This document shows positions 26,415 to 33,585 of a stretch of 64,000 nucleotides of DNA, piece by piece (the first letter of the stretch is position 1; each line of letters begins with the position of its first letter). The DNA is from Actinomadura viridilutea (GTDB lineage Bacteria > Actinomycetota > Actinomycetes > Streptosporangiales > Streptosporangiaceae): the NCBI GenBank assembly GCA_003001795.1, contig PVNI01000012.1:1-64000 (forward strand). The letters are read 5' to 3'. A program made the translations under genes and the position numbers. The notes beneath the pieces were generated by a model. It worked only from the letters and a program-made list of their open reading frames with translations. It was not told where the DNA came from and made no database searches.

Positions 26415-26547
26415 CGCCCGCCGCCGTTCCGCCGGATGTCCGATGCGTCACAGCGGCGCGTCTGAGTGAACGCTGATGCCCCACGTTATCGGTGGTTTTC
26501 TGCTGTTCCGGGCGGGATGGTGGGAACCTGCGGCCGGGGGGTGGCTT

Positions 26548-26563
26548 CGTGCATGTATTCACA
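26548..26563. promoter_or_regulatory. Candidate Rex operator upstream of rex
   Basis: CGTGCATGTATTCACA matches the streptomycete Rex consensus TGTGAACNNNTTCACA at 10 of 13 defined positions with a complete right half. It lies just before a TAACCT -10-like box (26570-26575), where binding would block RNA polymerase. In Streptomyces coelicolor the rex-hemACD operon is autoregulated in this way. Confidence 0.6.
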
Positions 26564-26629
26564 CAGGCTTAACCTGGGGGCAGGGCCCCCGGGTCCCGCC
26601 CGCAGAGTCGAGCCCCCGAAGAGCAGGCC

Positions 26630-27370
26630 GTGACACCACGACAGACTCGCAACCGCGACCGCGCTGACCGCGGCATCCCAGAGGCCACTGTGGCACGCCT
26701 GCCGGTGTACCTGCGGGCTCTGCACGCCCTGCAGGAGCGCGGCGTGGCCACCGTCTCGTCCGAGGAACTGGCGGCCGCGGCGGGGGTGAACTCCGCCAAG
26801 CTCCGCAAGGACCTGTCCCATCTGGGCTCCTACGGCACCCGCGGCGTCGGCTACGAGGTGGAGTACCTCGTCTACCAGATCTCCCGTGAGCTGGGCCTCA
26901 CCCAGGACTGGGTCGTCGCCATCATCGGGGTGGGTAACCTGGGGCGGGCGCTGGCCGGGTACGGCGGGTTCGCCTCCCGCGGCTTCCGTGTGGCGGCCCT
27001 GCTGGACGCCGACGAGGCCATCGTCGGCCAGGAGATCGCCGGGATGACCGTGGAGCACATCGACCGGCTGGAGGACGTCATCGCCGAGCGCGGCGTGTCC
27101 ATCGCCGTGATCGCCACTCCCGCCTCCGCCGCGCAGAGCGTGTGCGACCGGGTGGTCGCGGCGGGGGTGACCAGTGTGCTCAACTTCGCCCCGGTGGTGC
27201 TGTCGGTGCCGGAGGGGGTCGACGTGCGCAAGGTCGACCTGTCGATCGAGCTGCAGATCCTGGCGTTCCACGAGCAGCGCAAGGCCGGCGGGCCGGTCGA
27301 GTACGAGCCCGCGGGCGACGGCGATCGACCCTCCGACCAGGCCGAGTACGTAGAGGCGGTTGAGCTATGA
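26630..27370 (+). CDS. rex: Redox-sensing transcriptional repressor Rex
   Basis: Represses respiratory genes when NADH is low and releases DNA as NADH rises. The 246-residue product has a winged-helix DNA-binding domain (LPVYLRALHALQERGVATVS, AGVNSAKLRKDLSHLGSYGTRGVGY) and a Rossmann domain with VAIIGVGNLGRALAGY binding NAD(H). The C-terminal swapped helix includes NFAPVVLSVPEGV and LSIELQILAFHEQR. Start GTG 26630. The stop overlaps the ATG of a repeat-containing ORF. Candidate operators lie at 26548 and 48304. Confidence 0.97.
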   Translation: MTPRQTRNRDRADRGIPEATVARLPVYLRALHALQERGVATVSSEELAAAAGVNSAKLRKDLSHLGSYGTRGVGYEVEYLVYQISRELGLTQDWVVAIIGVGNLGRALAGYGGFASRGFRVAALLDADEAIVGQEIAGMTVEHIDRLEDVIAERGVSIAVIATPASAAQSVCDRVVAAGVTSVLNFAPVVLSVPEGVDVRKVDLSIELQILAFHEQRKAGGPVEYEPAGDGDRPSDQAEYVEAVEL

Positions 27371-27645
27371 GCGAACCGGAAGGACGCGGCGCGGCCTGGA
27401 CCGACGAGCGAGGGACGAGCGAGGAGGGAAGGCCGGGCCTTGATGGCGTCCTGGAGGTGAGCGTCGGAGGCTCGGGCGAACCGGAAGGACGCGGCGCGGC
27501 CTGGACCGACGAGCGAGGGACGAGCGAGGAGGGAAGGCCGGGCCTTGATGGCGTCCTGGAGGTGAGCGTCGGAGGCTCGGGCGGGCTCCTGGCGGTGCGC
27601 GGCGCGGGTGAGGCCGGGGTCGACGTGAGGATGGGTTGCCGATGA
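27367..27645 (+). CDS. 92-residue repeat ORF coupling rex to hemA
   Basis: Starts at ATG 27367 overlapping the rex stop (ATGA) and ends with TGA 27643-27645 overlapping the hemA ATG (ATGA). The product is MSEPEGRGAAWTDERGTSEE and so on: a 35-residue unit twice, then a Gly/Val-rich tail. Each 105-base unit is identical, so the frame survived exact duplication. The peptide is polar, with no known domain, and matches in phase the array after the reductase gene at 49599. It may be translated only to hand ribosomes from rex to hemA. Confidence 0.55.
   Translation: MSEPEGRGAAWTDERGTSEEGRPGLDGVLEVSVGGSGEPEGRGAAWTDERGTSEEGRPGLDGVLEVSVGGSGGLLAVRGAGEAGVDVRMGCR
27371..27580. repeat. Exact tandem repeat, 2 x 105 bp
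   Basis: Copies 27371-27475 and 27476-27580 are identical. Each starts GCGAACCGGAAGGACGCGGC and ends GGAGGCTCGG. The unit is a multiple of three and stop-free in the frame that bridges rex and hemA. It is about half to three-quarters identical, ungapped, to the first 80 bases of the 108-bp unit at 49599. Confidence 0.95.
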
Positions 27646-28961
27646 GCGTGCTGGTGGTCGGGCTCAGTCACCGCAGCGCGCCGGTGGCGCTGCTGGAGCG
27701 CGTCTCGGTGTCCGGCGACTCGCTGGTCAAGCTGCTGCACGAGACGCACGACGCGCCGCATGTCGCGGAGGCCGTGATCGTCTCGACCTGCAACCGGGTC
27801 GAGGTCTACGCCGTGGTCGACAAGTTCCACCGCGGCGTGTCGCGCATCTCCGAGCTGCTGGCGCTGCACTCGGGCGTGCCGCTGGAGGACCTGTCGCGGC
27901 ACCTGTACGTCCACTACGAGGACCGGGCGATCCAGCACGTGTTCTCGGTGGCGTGCGGGCTGGAGTCCATGGTCGTGGGCGAGGGGCAGATCCTCGGGCA
28001 GCTGCGGCAGGCGTTCCGGCTCGCCCAGGACGAGGGCACCGTCGGCCGCACCCTGCACGACGTGCTGCAGCGGGCGCTGCGCGTGGGCAAGCGGGCGCAC
28101 CATGAGACGGGCATCGACAAGGTCGGCGCGTCGCTGGTCAGCGTGGGCCTGGACGTGGCGCGCGCACACCTCGGGCCGCTGGAGGACGTGCGGGCCCTGG
28201 TGGTCGGCGCGGGCTCGATGAGCGGGCTGGCGGTGGCGACGCTGGCGCGCGCCGGGGCCCGGGAGATCATCGTGGCGAACCGCACCCACGAGCGGGCCGT
28301 GCGGCTGGCCGAGTCGGCGCAGGCGCCCGCGCGGGCGGTGGAGCTGCACCGGCTGCCCGAGGCGCTGACCGAGGCCGATCTGATCGTGTCCTGCACCGGC
28401 GCGACGGGGCTGGTGCTGACCGCCGACCAGCTCCAGGGCATCGGGGACGACGGACGGCGCCGGTTCTTCCTGGACCTCGCGCTGCCGCACGACATCGACC
28501 CGGCGGCCGTGCGGGAGATCCCCGGCGCGGCGCTGGCCGCGCTGGACGATCTGCGCACCGCGCAGGAGGCCGCCGACGCGATCGGGCCGGAGGCGATCGA
28601 GGCGGTGCGGCGGATCGTTGCGGACGAGGTGGCCGACTTCCTCGGCGCCGCCCGCGCCGCCGCCGTGACGCCGACGGTGGTGGCGCTGCGCAGCAAGGCC
28701 GCGGAGGTGGTGGACGCCGAGCTGGCGCGGCTGAGCGGCCGCCTGCCCGACCTGGACGAGCGGTCCCGCCGGGAGATCGCCCACGCGGTGCGCCGGGTGG
28801 TGGACAAGCTGCTGCACGCCCCGACGGTGCGGGTCCAGGAGCTGGCCTCGGCGCCGGGCGGGGACGCCTACGCCGACGCGCTGTCCCGCCTTTTCGATCT
28901 CGATCCCAAGGCGCCGGAGGCGGTCACGCGCGCCGACATCACCGAAGGAACCGAGCCGTGA
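27642..28961 (+). CDS. hemA: Glutamyl-tRNA reductase
   Basis: First committed step of haem synthesis by the C5 route: reduces Glu-tRNA to glutamate-1-semialdehyde with NADPH. The 439-residue product has VVGLSHRSAPVALLER, the catalytic Cys in VSTCNRVEVYA near 50, the GEGQILGQLRQAF segment, the NADPH motif VVGAGSMSGLA and a C-terminal dimerisation helix. Start ATG 27642 behind GAGGATGGG; a TTG two codons earlier is possible. It is coupled upstream to the repeat ORF and downstream to hemC (GTGA). Confidence 0.97.
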   Translation: MSVLVVGLSHRSAPVALLERVSVSGDSLVKLLHETHDAPHVAEAVIVSTCNRVEVYAVVDKFHRGVSRISELLALHSGVPLEDLSRHLYVHYEDRAIQHVFSVACGLESMVVGEGQILGQLRQAFRLAQDEGTVGRTLHDVLQRALRVGKRAHHETGIDKVGASLVSVGLDVARAHLGPLEDVRALVVGAGSMSGLAVATLARAGAREIIVANRTHERAVRLAESAQAPARAVELHRLPEALTEADLIVSCTGATGLVLTADQLQGIGDDGRRRFFLDLALPHDIDPAAVREIPGAALAALDDLRTAQEAADAIGPEAIEAVRRIVADEVADFLGAARAAAVTPTVVALRSKAAEVVDAELARLSGRLPDLDERSRREIAHAVRRVVDKLLHAPTVRVQELASAPGGDAYADALSRLFDLDPKAPEAVTRADITEGTEP

Positions 28962-29884
28962 ACGAGCGAACGCCGTTGCGTCTGGGGACGCGCCGCAGCC
29001 TGCTGGCGATGAGCCAGTCCAGGCTCGTCGCCGACGCGTTGTCCCAGCGTACGGGGCATGCGGTGGAGCTGGTCGGGGTAACCACCGAGGGTGATGTCTC
29101 CAGGGCGCTGCTCGCGCAGATCGGCGGCACCGGGGTGTTCGTCAGCGCGCTGCGCGACCGGCTGCTGTCCGGCGAGGTGGACTTCGCGGTGCACTCGCTG
29201 AAGGACCTGCCGACCGCGCCGGCGGAGGGGATCGTGCTGGCGGCCACGCCGCCCCGCGAGGATCCCCGTGACGTGCTGTGCGGTCCGGCCAAGCTGGCGG
29301 ATCTGCCGCGGGGGGCGCGGGTCGGCACCGGGTCGCCGCGCCGGGTGGCGCAGCTGCGGGCGCTGCGGCCCGATCTGGAGGTCGTCCCGATCCGCGGCAA
29401 CGCCGACACCCGGCTGCGGAAGGTGACCTCCGGGGAGCTGGACGCGGTGGTGCTGGCGTACGCGGGGCTGCGCCGGATCGGCCGCGAGGACGAGATCGCC
29501 GAGGTGTTCGAGCCCGACCAGATGCTGCCCGCCCCGGGGCAGGGCGCGCTGGCGGTGGAGTGCCGGGCCGACCGGGAGGATCTGCGGGAGCTGCTGGCGT
29601 CGGTGGACGATCCGGCGACGCGGGCGGCGGTCACCGCCGAACGGACGGTGCTGGCCGTGCTCGAAGCGGGATGTTCGGCACCTGTGGGAGCATACGCTGC
29701 CGAAGTAGACCATAAGCTGCATCTGACCGCCTCCGTCGTGGCGCACGACGGCAGCCGCCAGATCCGGCTGTCCGCAAGCGGCTCCCTCGAGCGGCCCGAG
29801 GAGCTCGGCCGCGAGCTCGCCGCCCGGCTGCTCGACCAGGGAGCCGATCAGGTGATGGGGGAACGCGACATTGAACCCCGATGA
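28958..29884 (+). CDS. hemC: Porphobilinogen deaminase (hydroxymethylbilane synthase)
   Basis: Polymerises four porphobilinogens. The 308-residue product shows LRLGTRRSLLAMSQS, AQIGGTGVFVSAL, FAVHSLKDLPT, VGTGSPRRVAQL, IRGNADTRLRKV and the cofactor-attachment Cys in EAGCSAPVGAY near 245. All three domains are complete. The gene overlaps hemA by four bases and hemD by 14 bases. Confidence 0.97.
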   Translation: MNERTPLRLGTRRSLLAMSQSRLVADALSQRTGHAVELVGVTTEGDVSRALLAQIGGTGVFVSALRDRLLSGEVDFAVHSLKDLPTAPAEGIVLAATPPREDPRDVLCGPAKLADLPRGARVGTGSPRRVAQLRALRPDLEVVPIRGNADTRLRKVTSGELDAVVLAYAGLRRIGREDEIAEVFEPDQMLPAPGQGALAVECRADREDLRELLASVDDPATRAAVTAERTVLAVLEAGCSAPVGAYAAEVDHKLHLTASVVAHDGSRQIRLSASGSLERPEELGRELAARLLDQGADQVMGERDIEPR

Positions 29885-31544
29885 GCAGAGCGCGGTGATC
29901 GCGACCGCCCCGGCCGCCCCGAGCACCCCGGCCGGACCGGCGGAGAAGAACGACGCGGCCGACAAGGCCGACGGCACGGGCGACGGCGCGTCCTTCCGGG
30001 CCGGCCGGGTCGCCCTCGTCGGCATGGGCCCGGGCGACCCGGGCCTGCTGACCCTGCGCGCGGCCGCCGCGTTGGAGCGCGCCGACGTGGTCGTCGTCGA
30101 CCGGGCGCGCTGCCCCGCGGAGATCCTGTCGCACTGCCGCCCGGACGTGGAGATCGTCGACACCGCCGAGGCCGAACCGGTCGAGGCCGCCGTGGCCGCG
30201 GCCCGCGGCGGCGCCTACGTGGTCCGGCTCTTTCGCGGCGACCCGGGGCTGGGCTGCGACCTGGCCGCCGAGGGCGACCGGCTGACCGAGGCGGGCGTCC
30301 CGTTCGAGATCGTCCCCGGGGTGTCGGCCGTGACCGGCGTGCCCGGCTACGCGGGCATCCCGCTGACCGACCGCGAGCACCGCGAGGTGCGGATCGTGGA
30401 CGCGTCCGAGGGCGGCGTCGACTGGCAGCGGTTCGCCGCGCCCGACGTCACGCTGGTGGTCACCGGCGCCGAGGGCGCGGTCGGCGAGGTCGCCAAGGGG
30501 CTGATGGCGGTGGGCCGCCCCGGCTCCACGCCCGCCGCGATGACCAGCCTGGGCACCACCACCGAGCAGGAGACCGTGGTGTCGACCCTGCAGCGGCTGG
30601 CCGCCGACACCAAGGGCATGGAGGCCCCCGCGCTGATCATCGTGGGGGACGTGGTGCGCCACCGCGACACCCTGTCGTGGTTCGAGACCAAGCCGCTGTT
30701 CGGCTGGCGGGTGCTGGTGCCGCGCACCAAGGAGCAGGCCGCCTCGCTGTCGGAGCAGCTGCGCGAGTACGGCGCGGTGCCCGAGGAGGTCCCGACGATC
30801 TCGGTGGAGCCGCCGCGCACGCCGCAGCAGATGGAGCGGGCCGTCAAGGGCCTGGTCACCGGCCGGTACGAGTGGGTGGTGTTCACGTCCACGAACGCCG
30901 TGCGGGCGATCCGCGAGAAGTTCGCCGCCTACGGGCTGGACGCGCGCGCCTTCGCCGGCCTGAAGGTCGCCGCCGTCGGCGAGCAGACCGCCAAGGCCCT
31001 GGTGGAGTTCGGCGTGCAGCCCGACCTGGTGCCCACCGGGCAGCAGTCCGGCGAGGGCCTGGTCAAGGTGTGGCCGCCGTACGACCAGGACCTGGACCCG
31101 ATCAACCGGGTGCTGCTGCCGCGCGCGGACATCGCCACCGACACGCTGATCGCCGGGTTGACCGAGCTCGGCTGGGAGTGCGAGGACGTCACCGCCTACC
31201 GCACGGTGCGCGCCGCGCCGCCGCCCGCCCCGATCCGCGAGGCGATCAAGGGCGGCGGGTTCGACGCGGTGCTGTTCACCTCCTCGTCCACGGTGAAGAA
31301 CCTGATCGGGATCGCGGGCAAGCCGCACAACGTCACGGTGATCGCCTGCATCGGCCCGCAGACCGCCAAGACGGCCGAGGAGTACGGGCTGCGCGTGGAC
31401 GTCATGGCGCCCAAGCCGTCCGTCTCGGCCCTGGCCGAGGCGCTGGCCGAGTACGGTGCCAGGAGGAGGGCCGCCCAGATCGAGGCGGGCGCGCCGCTGC
31501 GCAAGCCGAGCCAGATGCGCCGGGGCGCGCGCCGCCGCAGGTAG
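29871..31544 (+). CDS. hemD: Fused uroporphyrinogen-III methyltransferase-like / uroporphyrinogen-III synthase
   Basis: The 557-residue fusion is typical of actinobacteria. The N-terminal half (about 40-265) is a tetrapyrrole methylase fold (VALVGMGPGDPGLLTLRAA, RLFRGDPGLG, VPGVSAVTGVPGYAGIPLT). The C-terminal half (about 275-530) is HemD, which closes and inverts ring D (VLVPRTKEQAASLSEQL, WVVFTSTNAVRA, VLFTSSSTVKNLIG). The methylase motif LYxxGDP reads LFRGDPG, so methyltransferase activity is uncertain. A basic tail KPSQMRRGARRRR ends the protein. Start TTG 29871, overlapping hemC by 14 bases. Confidence 0.93.
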   Translation: MNPDEQSAVIATAPAAPSTPAGPAEKNDAADKADGTGDGASFRAGRVALVGMGPGDPGLLTLRAAAALERADVVVVDRARCPAEILSHCRPDVEIVDTAEAEPVEAAVAAARGGAYVVRLFRGDPGLGCDLAAEGDRLTEAGVPFEIVPGVSAVTGVPGYAGIPLTDREHREVRIVDASEGGVDWQRFAAPDVTLVVTGAEGAVGEVAKGLMAVGRPGSTPAAMTSLGTTTEQETVVSTLQRLAADTKGMEAPALIIVGDVVRHRDTLSWFETKPLFGWRVLVPRTKEQAASLSEQLREYGAVPEEVPTISVEPPRTPQQMERAVKGLVTGRYEWVVFTSTNAVRAIREKFAAYGLDARAFAGLKVAAVGEQTAKALVEFGVQPDLVPTGQQSGEGLVKVWPPYDQDLDPINRVLLPRADIATDTLIAGLTELGWECEDVTAYRTVRAAPPPAPIREAIKGGGFDAVLFTSSSTVKNLIGIAGKPHNVTVIACIGPQTAKTAEEYGLRVDVMAPKPSVSALAEALAEYGARRRAAQIEAGAPLRKPSQMRRGARRRR

Positions 31545-31619
31545 CCGTCCCGGCGACCGAGATCGAGATCCGGGCCGTCGGCCGCCGTTCCCTCGGCCCG
31601 TGCGTCCTGGAGGAAGAGG

Positions 31620-32609
31620 ATGTCCGCTCAGTTCCCCGTCGCCCGGCCCCGGCGGCTGCGCCGCACGCCGGCGCTGCGCCGCCTGGTCGCCGAGCACCGG
31701 CTGTCCCCGGCCGACCTGGTGCTGCCGATGTTCGTCAAGGAGGGCATCGCCGAGCCGCAGCCGGTGCCGTCCATGCCGGGCGTCGTCCAGCACACCCGCG
31801 ACAGCCTGCGCAAGGCCGCGCACGAGGCGGCCGAGGCGGGGGTCGGCGGGCTGATGCTGTTCGGCGTGCCCGCGGTCAAGGATGGGACCGGCTCGGCCGC
31901 CGACGACCCCGCCGGGATCGTCCAGCTCGCGCTGCGGGACCTGACGTCCGACCTCGGCGACGCCGTCGTCATCATGACCGACCTGTGCCTGGACGAGTAC
32001 ACCGACCACGGGCACTGCGGCCTGCTCACCCCCGCCGGTGAGATCGACAACGACGCCACGCTGGAGCGGTACGCGTCGATCGCGGTGGCGCAGGCCGACG
32101 CCGGCGCGGCGGTGGTGGCGCCGTCCGGCATGATGGACGGCCAGGTCGGCGCGATCCGCTCGGCGCTGGACGCGGCCGGGTACCGGGACGTGGCGATCCT
32201 GGCGTACTCGGCCAAGTACGCCTCGGCGTTCTACGGCCCGTTCCGCGACGCCGCCGAATGCGCGCCGCGGTTCGGCGACCGCTCGTCCCACCAGCAGGAC
32301 CCGCCCAACGCCGAGGAGGCGCTGCGGGAGGTGCTGCTGGACCTGGACGAGGGCGCCGACATGGTGATGGTCAAGCCGGCCGGGCCGTACCTGGACATCG
32401 TGCGGCGCGTCCGCGACGAGGTGCGCGTGCCGGTGGCCGCCTACCAGGTCAGCGGCGAGTACGCGATGATCGAGGCGGCGGCCGAGAAGGGCTGGCTGGA
32501 CCGCGAGCGCACCATCGACGAGTCGCTGACCTCGATCCGCCGCGCCGGCGCGGACATCGTGCTCACCTACTGGGCGACCGAGGCGGCCCGTCGGCTGCGC
32601 CGCCGCTGA
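31620..32609 (+). CDS. hemB: Delta-aminolevulinic acid dehydratase (porphobilinogen synthase)
   Basis: Joins two aminolevulinates into porphobilinogen. The 329-residue barrel has the active-site lysines in AYSAKYASAFYGPFRDA and MVMVKPAGPYLD. The metal loop reads DLCLDEYTDHGHCG, keeping the first and third cysteines of the zinc type but with Asp in the middle position, as in other actinobacteria. Strong Shine-Dalgarno GGAGGAAGAGG before ATG 31620. It lies 75 bases after hemD, completing a rex-hemA-C-D-B operon. Confidence 0.97.
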   Translation: MSAQFPVARPRRLRRTPALRRLVAEHRLSPADLVLPMFVKEGIAEPQPVPSMPGVVQHTRDSLRKAAHEAAEAGVGGLMLFGVPAVKDGTGSAADDPAGIVQLALRDLTSDLGDAVVIMTDLCLDEYTDHGHCGLLTPAGEIDNDATLERYASIAVAQADAGAAVVAPSGMMDGQVGAIRSALDAAGYRDVAILAYSAKYASAFYGPFRDAAECAPRFGDRSSHQQDPPNAEEALREVLLDLDEGADMVMVKPAGPYLDIVRRVRDEVRVPVAAYQVSGEYAMIEAAAEKGWLDRERTIDESLTSIRRAGADIVLTYWATEAARRLRRR

Positions 32610-32767
32610 GCCTCGTCCCGGGGGCCGCCGGGGCGGTCGTCGACGCCGGGGTGACATCGGTCTAGTCACTTGGTGCTGTTTGCGGGGGGTTGCCGTCTCG
32701 GCCGTTCGGCGCGCCCGGCATCATCGTTAGCAACGACCCGTTACGGCGTTTCGGCTAGGGGGCGATC

Positions 32768-33451
32768 ATGCTGGCGGTCTCCGGGGGAAAACGGCTCGGC
32801 GGCAAAGCGCGCAGACGTCAGGGCAAACGCCAGCGGGGACGTGAACGGGACATGGCCGCGGCGGCCCGCGACTACGCGGCGCTGGGGTGGCCCTGCACCC
32901 CGGGAGCGCATCCGGGCGTCGCCGGCGACCGGGCCTGTTCCTGCGACCGCGTGGGATGTCCCGACCCGGGGGCGCACCCGGTGTCGGCCACGTGGGCGCT
33001 GCAGGCCAGCGCCGACATCGACGTTCTGAACCGCTGGTGGACCGAACGCCCCGACGCCAACATCATCCTGCCGACCGGTCGCGTGTTCGACGTCCTCGAC
33101 GTGCCCGCCGCCGCCGGGACGGCGGCCCTGGCGCGCATCGCCCGGGAGGGCCTGCCGGTGGGCCCCGTGGCCGCCTTGGGCGACGACCGGTACCTGTTCT
33201 TCGTGGCCACCCGCGGCGCGCCCGAGGACGAGGACGAGTGGTGGTCCTGCCACCTGGACTGCTTCCCCGAGACGGTGACCGAGACGCCCGGCATGCGCTG
33301 GCACTGCCGCGACAGCTACGTGGTGGCGCCGCCCTCGGTGCTCCCGTACGGGCGTGAGGTCACGTGGGTGCGCCCGCCCGACGGTTCCCCGCTGCCGGAC
33401 CCGCTGCGGCTGCTGGAGGTCCTGTCCGACAGCTGCGACGCCGTCGGCTGA
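32768..33451 (+). CDS. Stand-alone PrimPol-domain protein (bifunctional DNA primase/polymerase N-terminal)
   Basis: The 227-residue product has a very basic N-terminus (about 1-28), then a PF09250-like domain: DYAALGWPCTPG, a Cys pattern CSCDRVGCPDPGAHP, LNRWWTERPDANIILPTGRVFDVLDVP, and WHCRDSYVVAPPS. The usual metal motif DxD near VLDVD reads VLDVP, so polymerase activity is doubtful. Streptomyces carry a similar gene beside hemB. No helicase or plasmid genes are near. Start ATG 32768 after AGGGGG. Confidence 0.75.
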   Translation: MLAVSGGKRLGGKARRRQGKRQRGRERDMAAAARDYAALGWPCTPGAHPGVAGDRACSCDRVGCPDPGAHPVSATWALQASADIDVLNRWWTERPDANIILPTGRVFDVLDVPAAAGTAALARIAREGLPVGPVAALGDDRYLFFVATRGAPEDEDEWWSCHLDCFPETVTETPGMRWHCRDSYVVAPPSVLPYGREVTWVRPPDGSPLPDPLRLLEVLSDSCDAVG

Positions 33452-33453
33452 GA

Positions 33454-33530
33454 CGGCGGAGCCGAGACGCAGCGCTGAGAGACGCAGCGCTGAGAGACGT
33501 AGAGCCGAGACGTGTAGGGCGAGACGCAGG
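33454..33530. repeat. Short degenerate tandem repeats after the PrimPol gene
   Basis: Five or so units built on GAGACGCAGCGCTGA, two of them exact (about 33466-33495), the rest decayed to GAGACGTAGAGCC and GAGACGTGTAGGGC. They begin right after the stop codon. Confidence 0.7.
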
Positions 33531-33535
33531 GGCGG

Positions 33536-33560
33536 CCCCTGGGCCCTGACGGCCCAGGGG
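33536..33560. terminator. Perfect 10-bp hairpin terminator between convergent genes
   Basis: CCCCTGGGCC (33536-33545) pairs with GGCCCAGGGG (33551-33560) around CTGAC. It lies between the PrimPol gene and the convergent kinase gene and could serve both strands. Confidence 0.75.
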
Positions 33561-33585
33561 GAGATTCCGAAAGAGACCGAGAGGA

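Noticed and set aside
27636..27641. TTG start of hemA two codons upstream of ATG 27642
   Set aside because: The ATG gives the conserved MSVLVVGLSHRSAP N-terminus and the ATGA coupling; the TTG adds nothing conserved.
29631..32669. 1012-codon minus-strand frame opposite hemC-hemD-hemB
   Set aside because: Antisense to three well-identified genes; composition is His/Arg/Gly rich with no domain.
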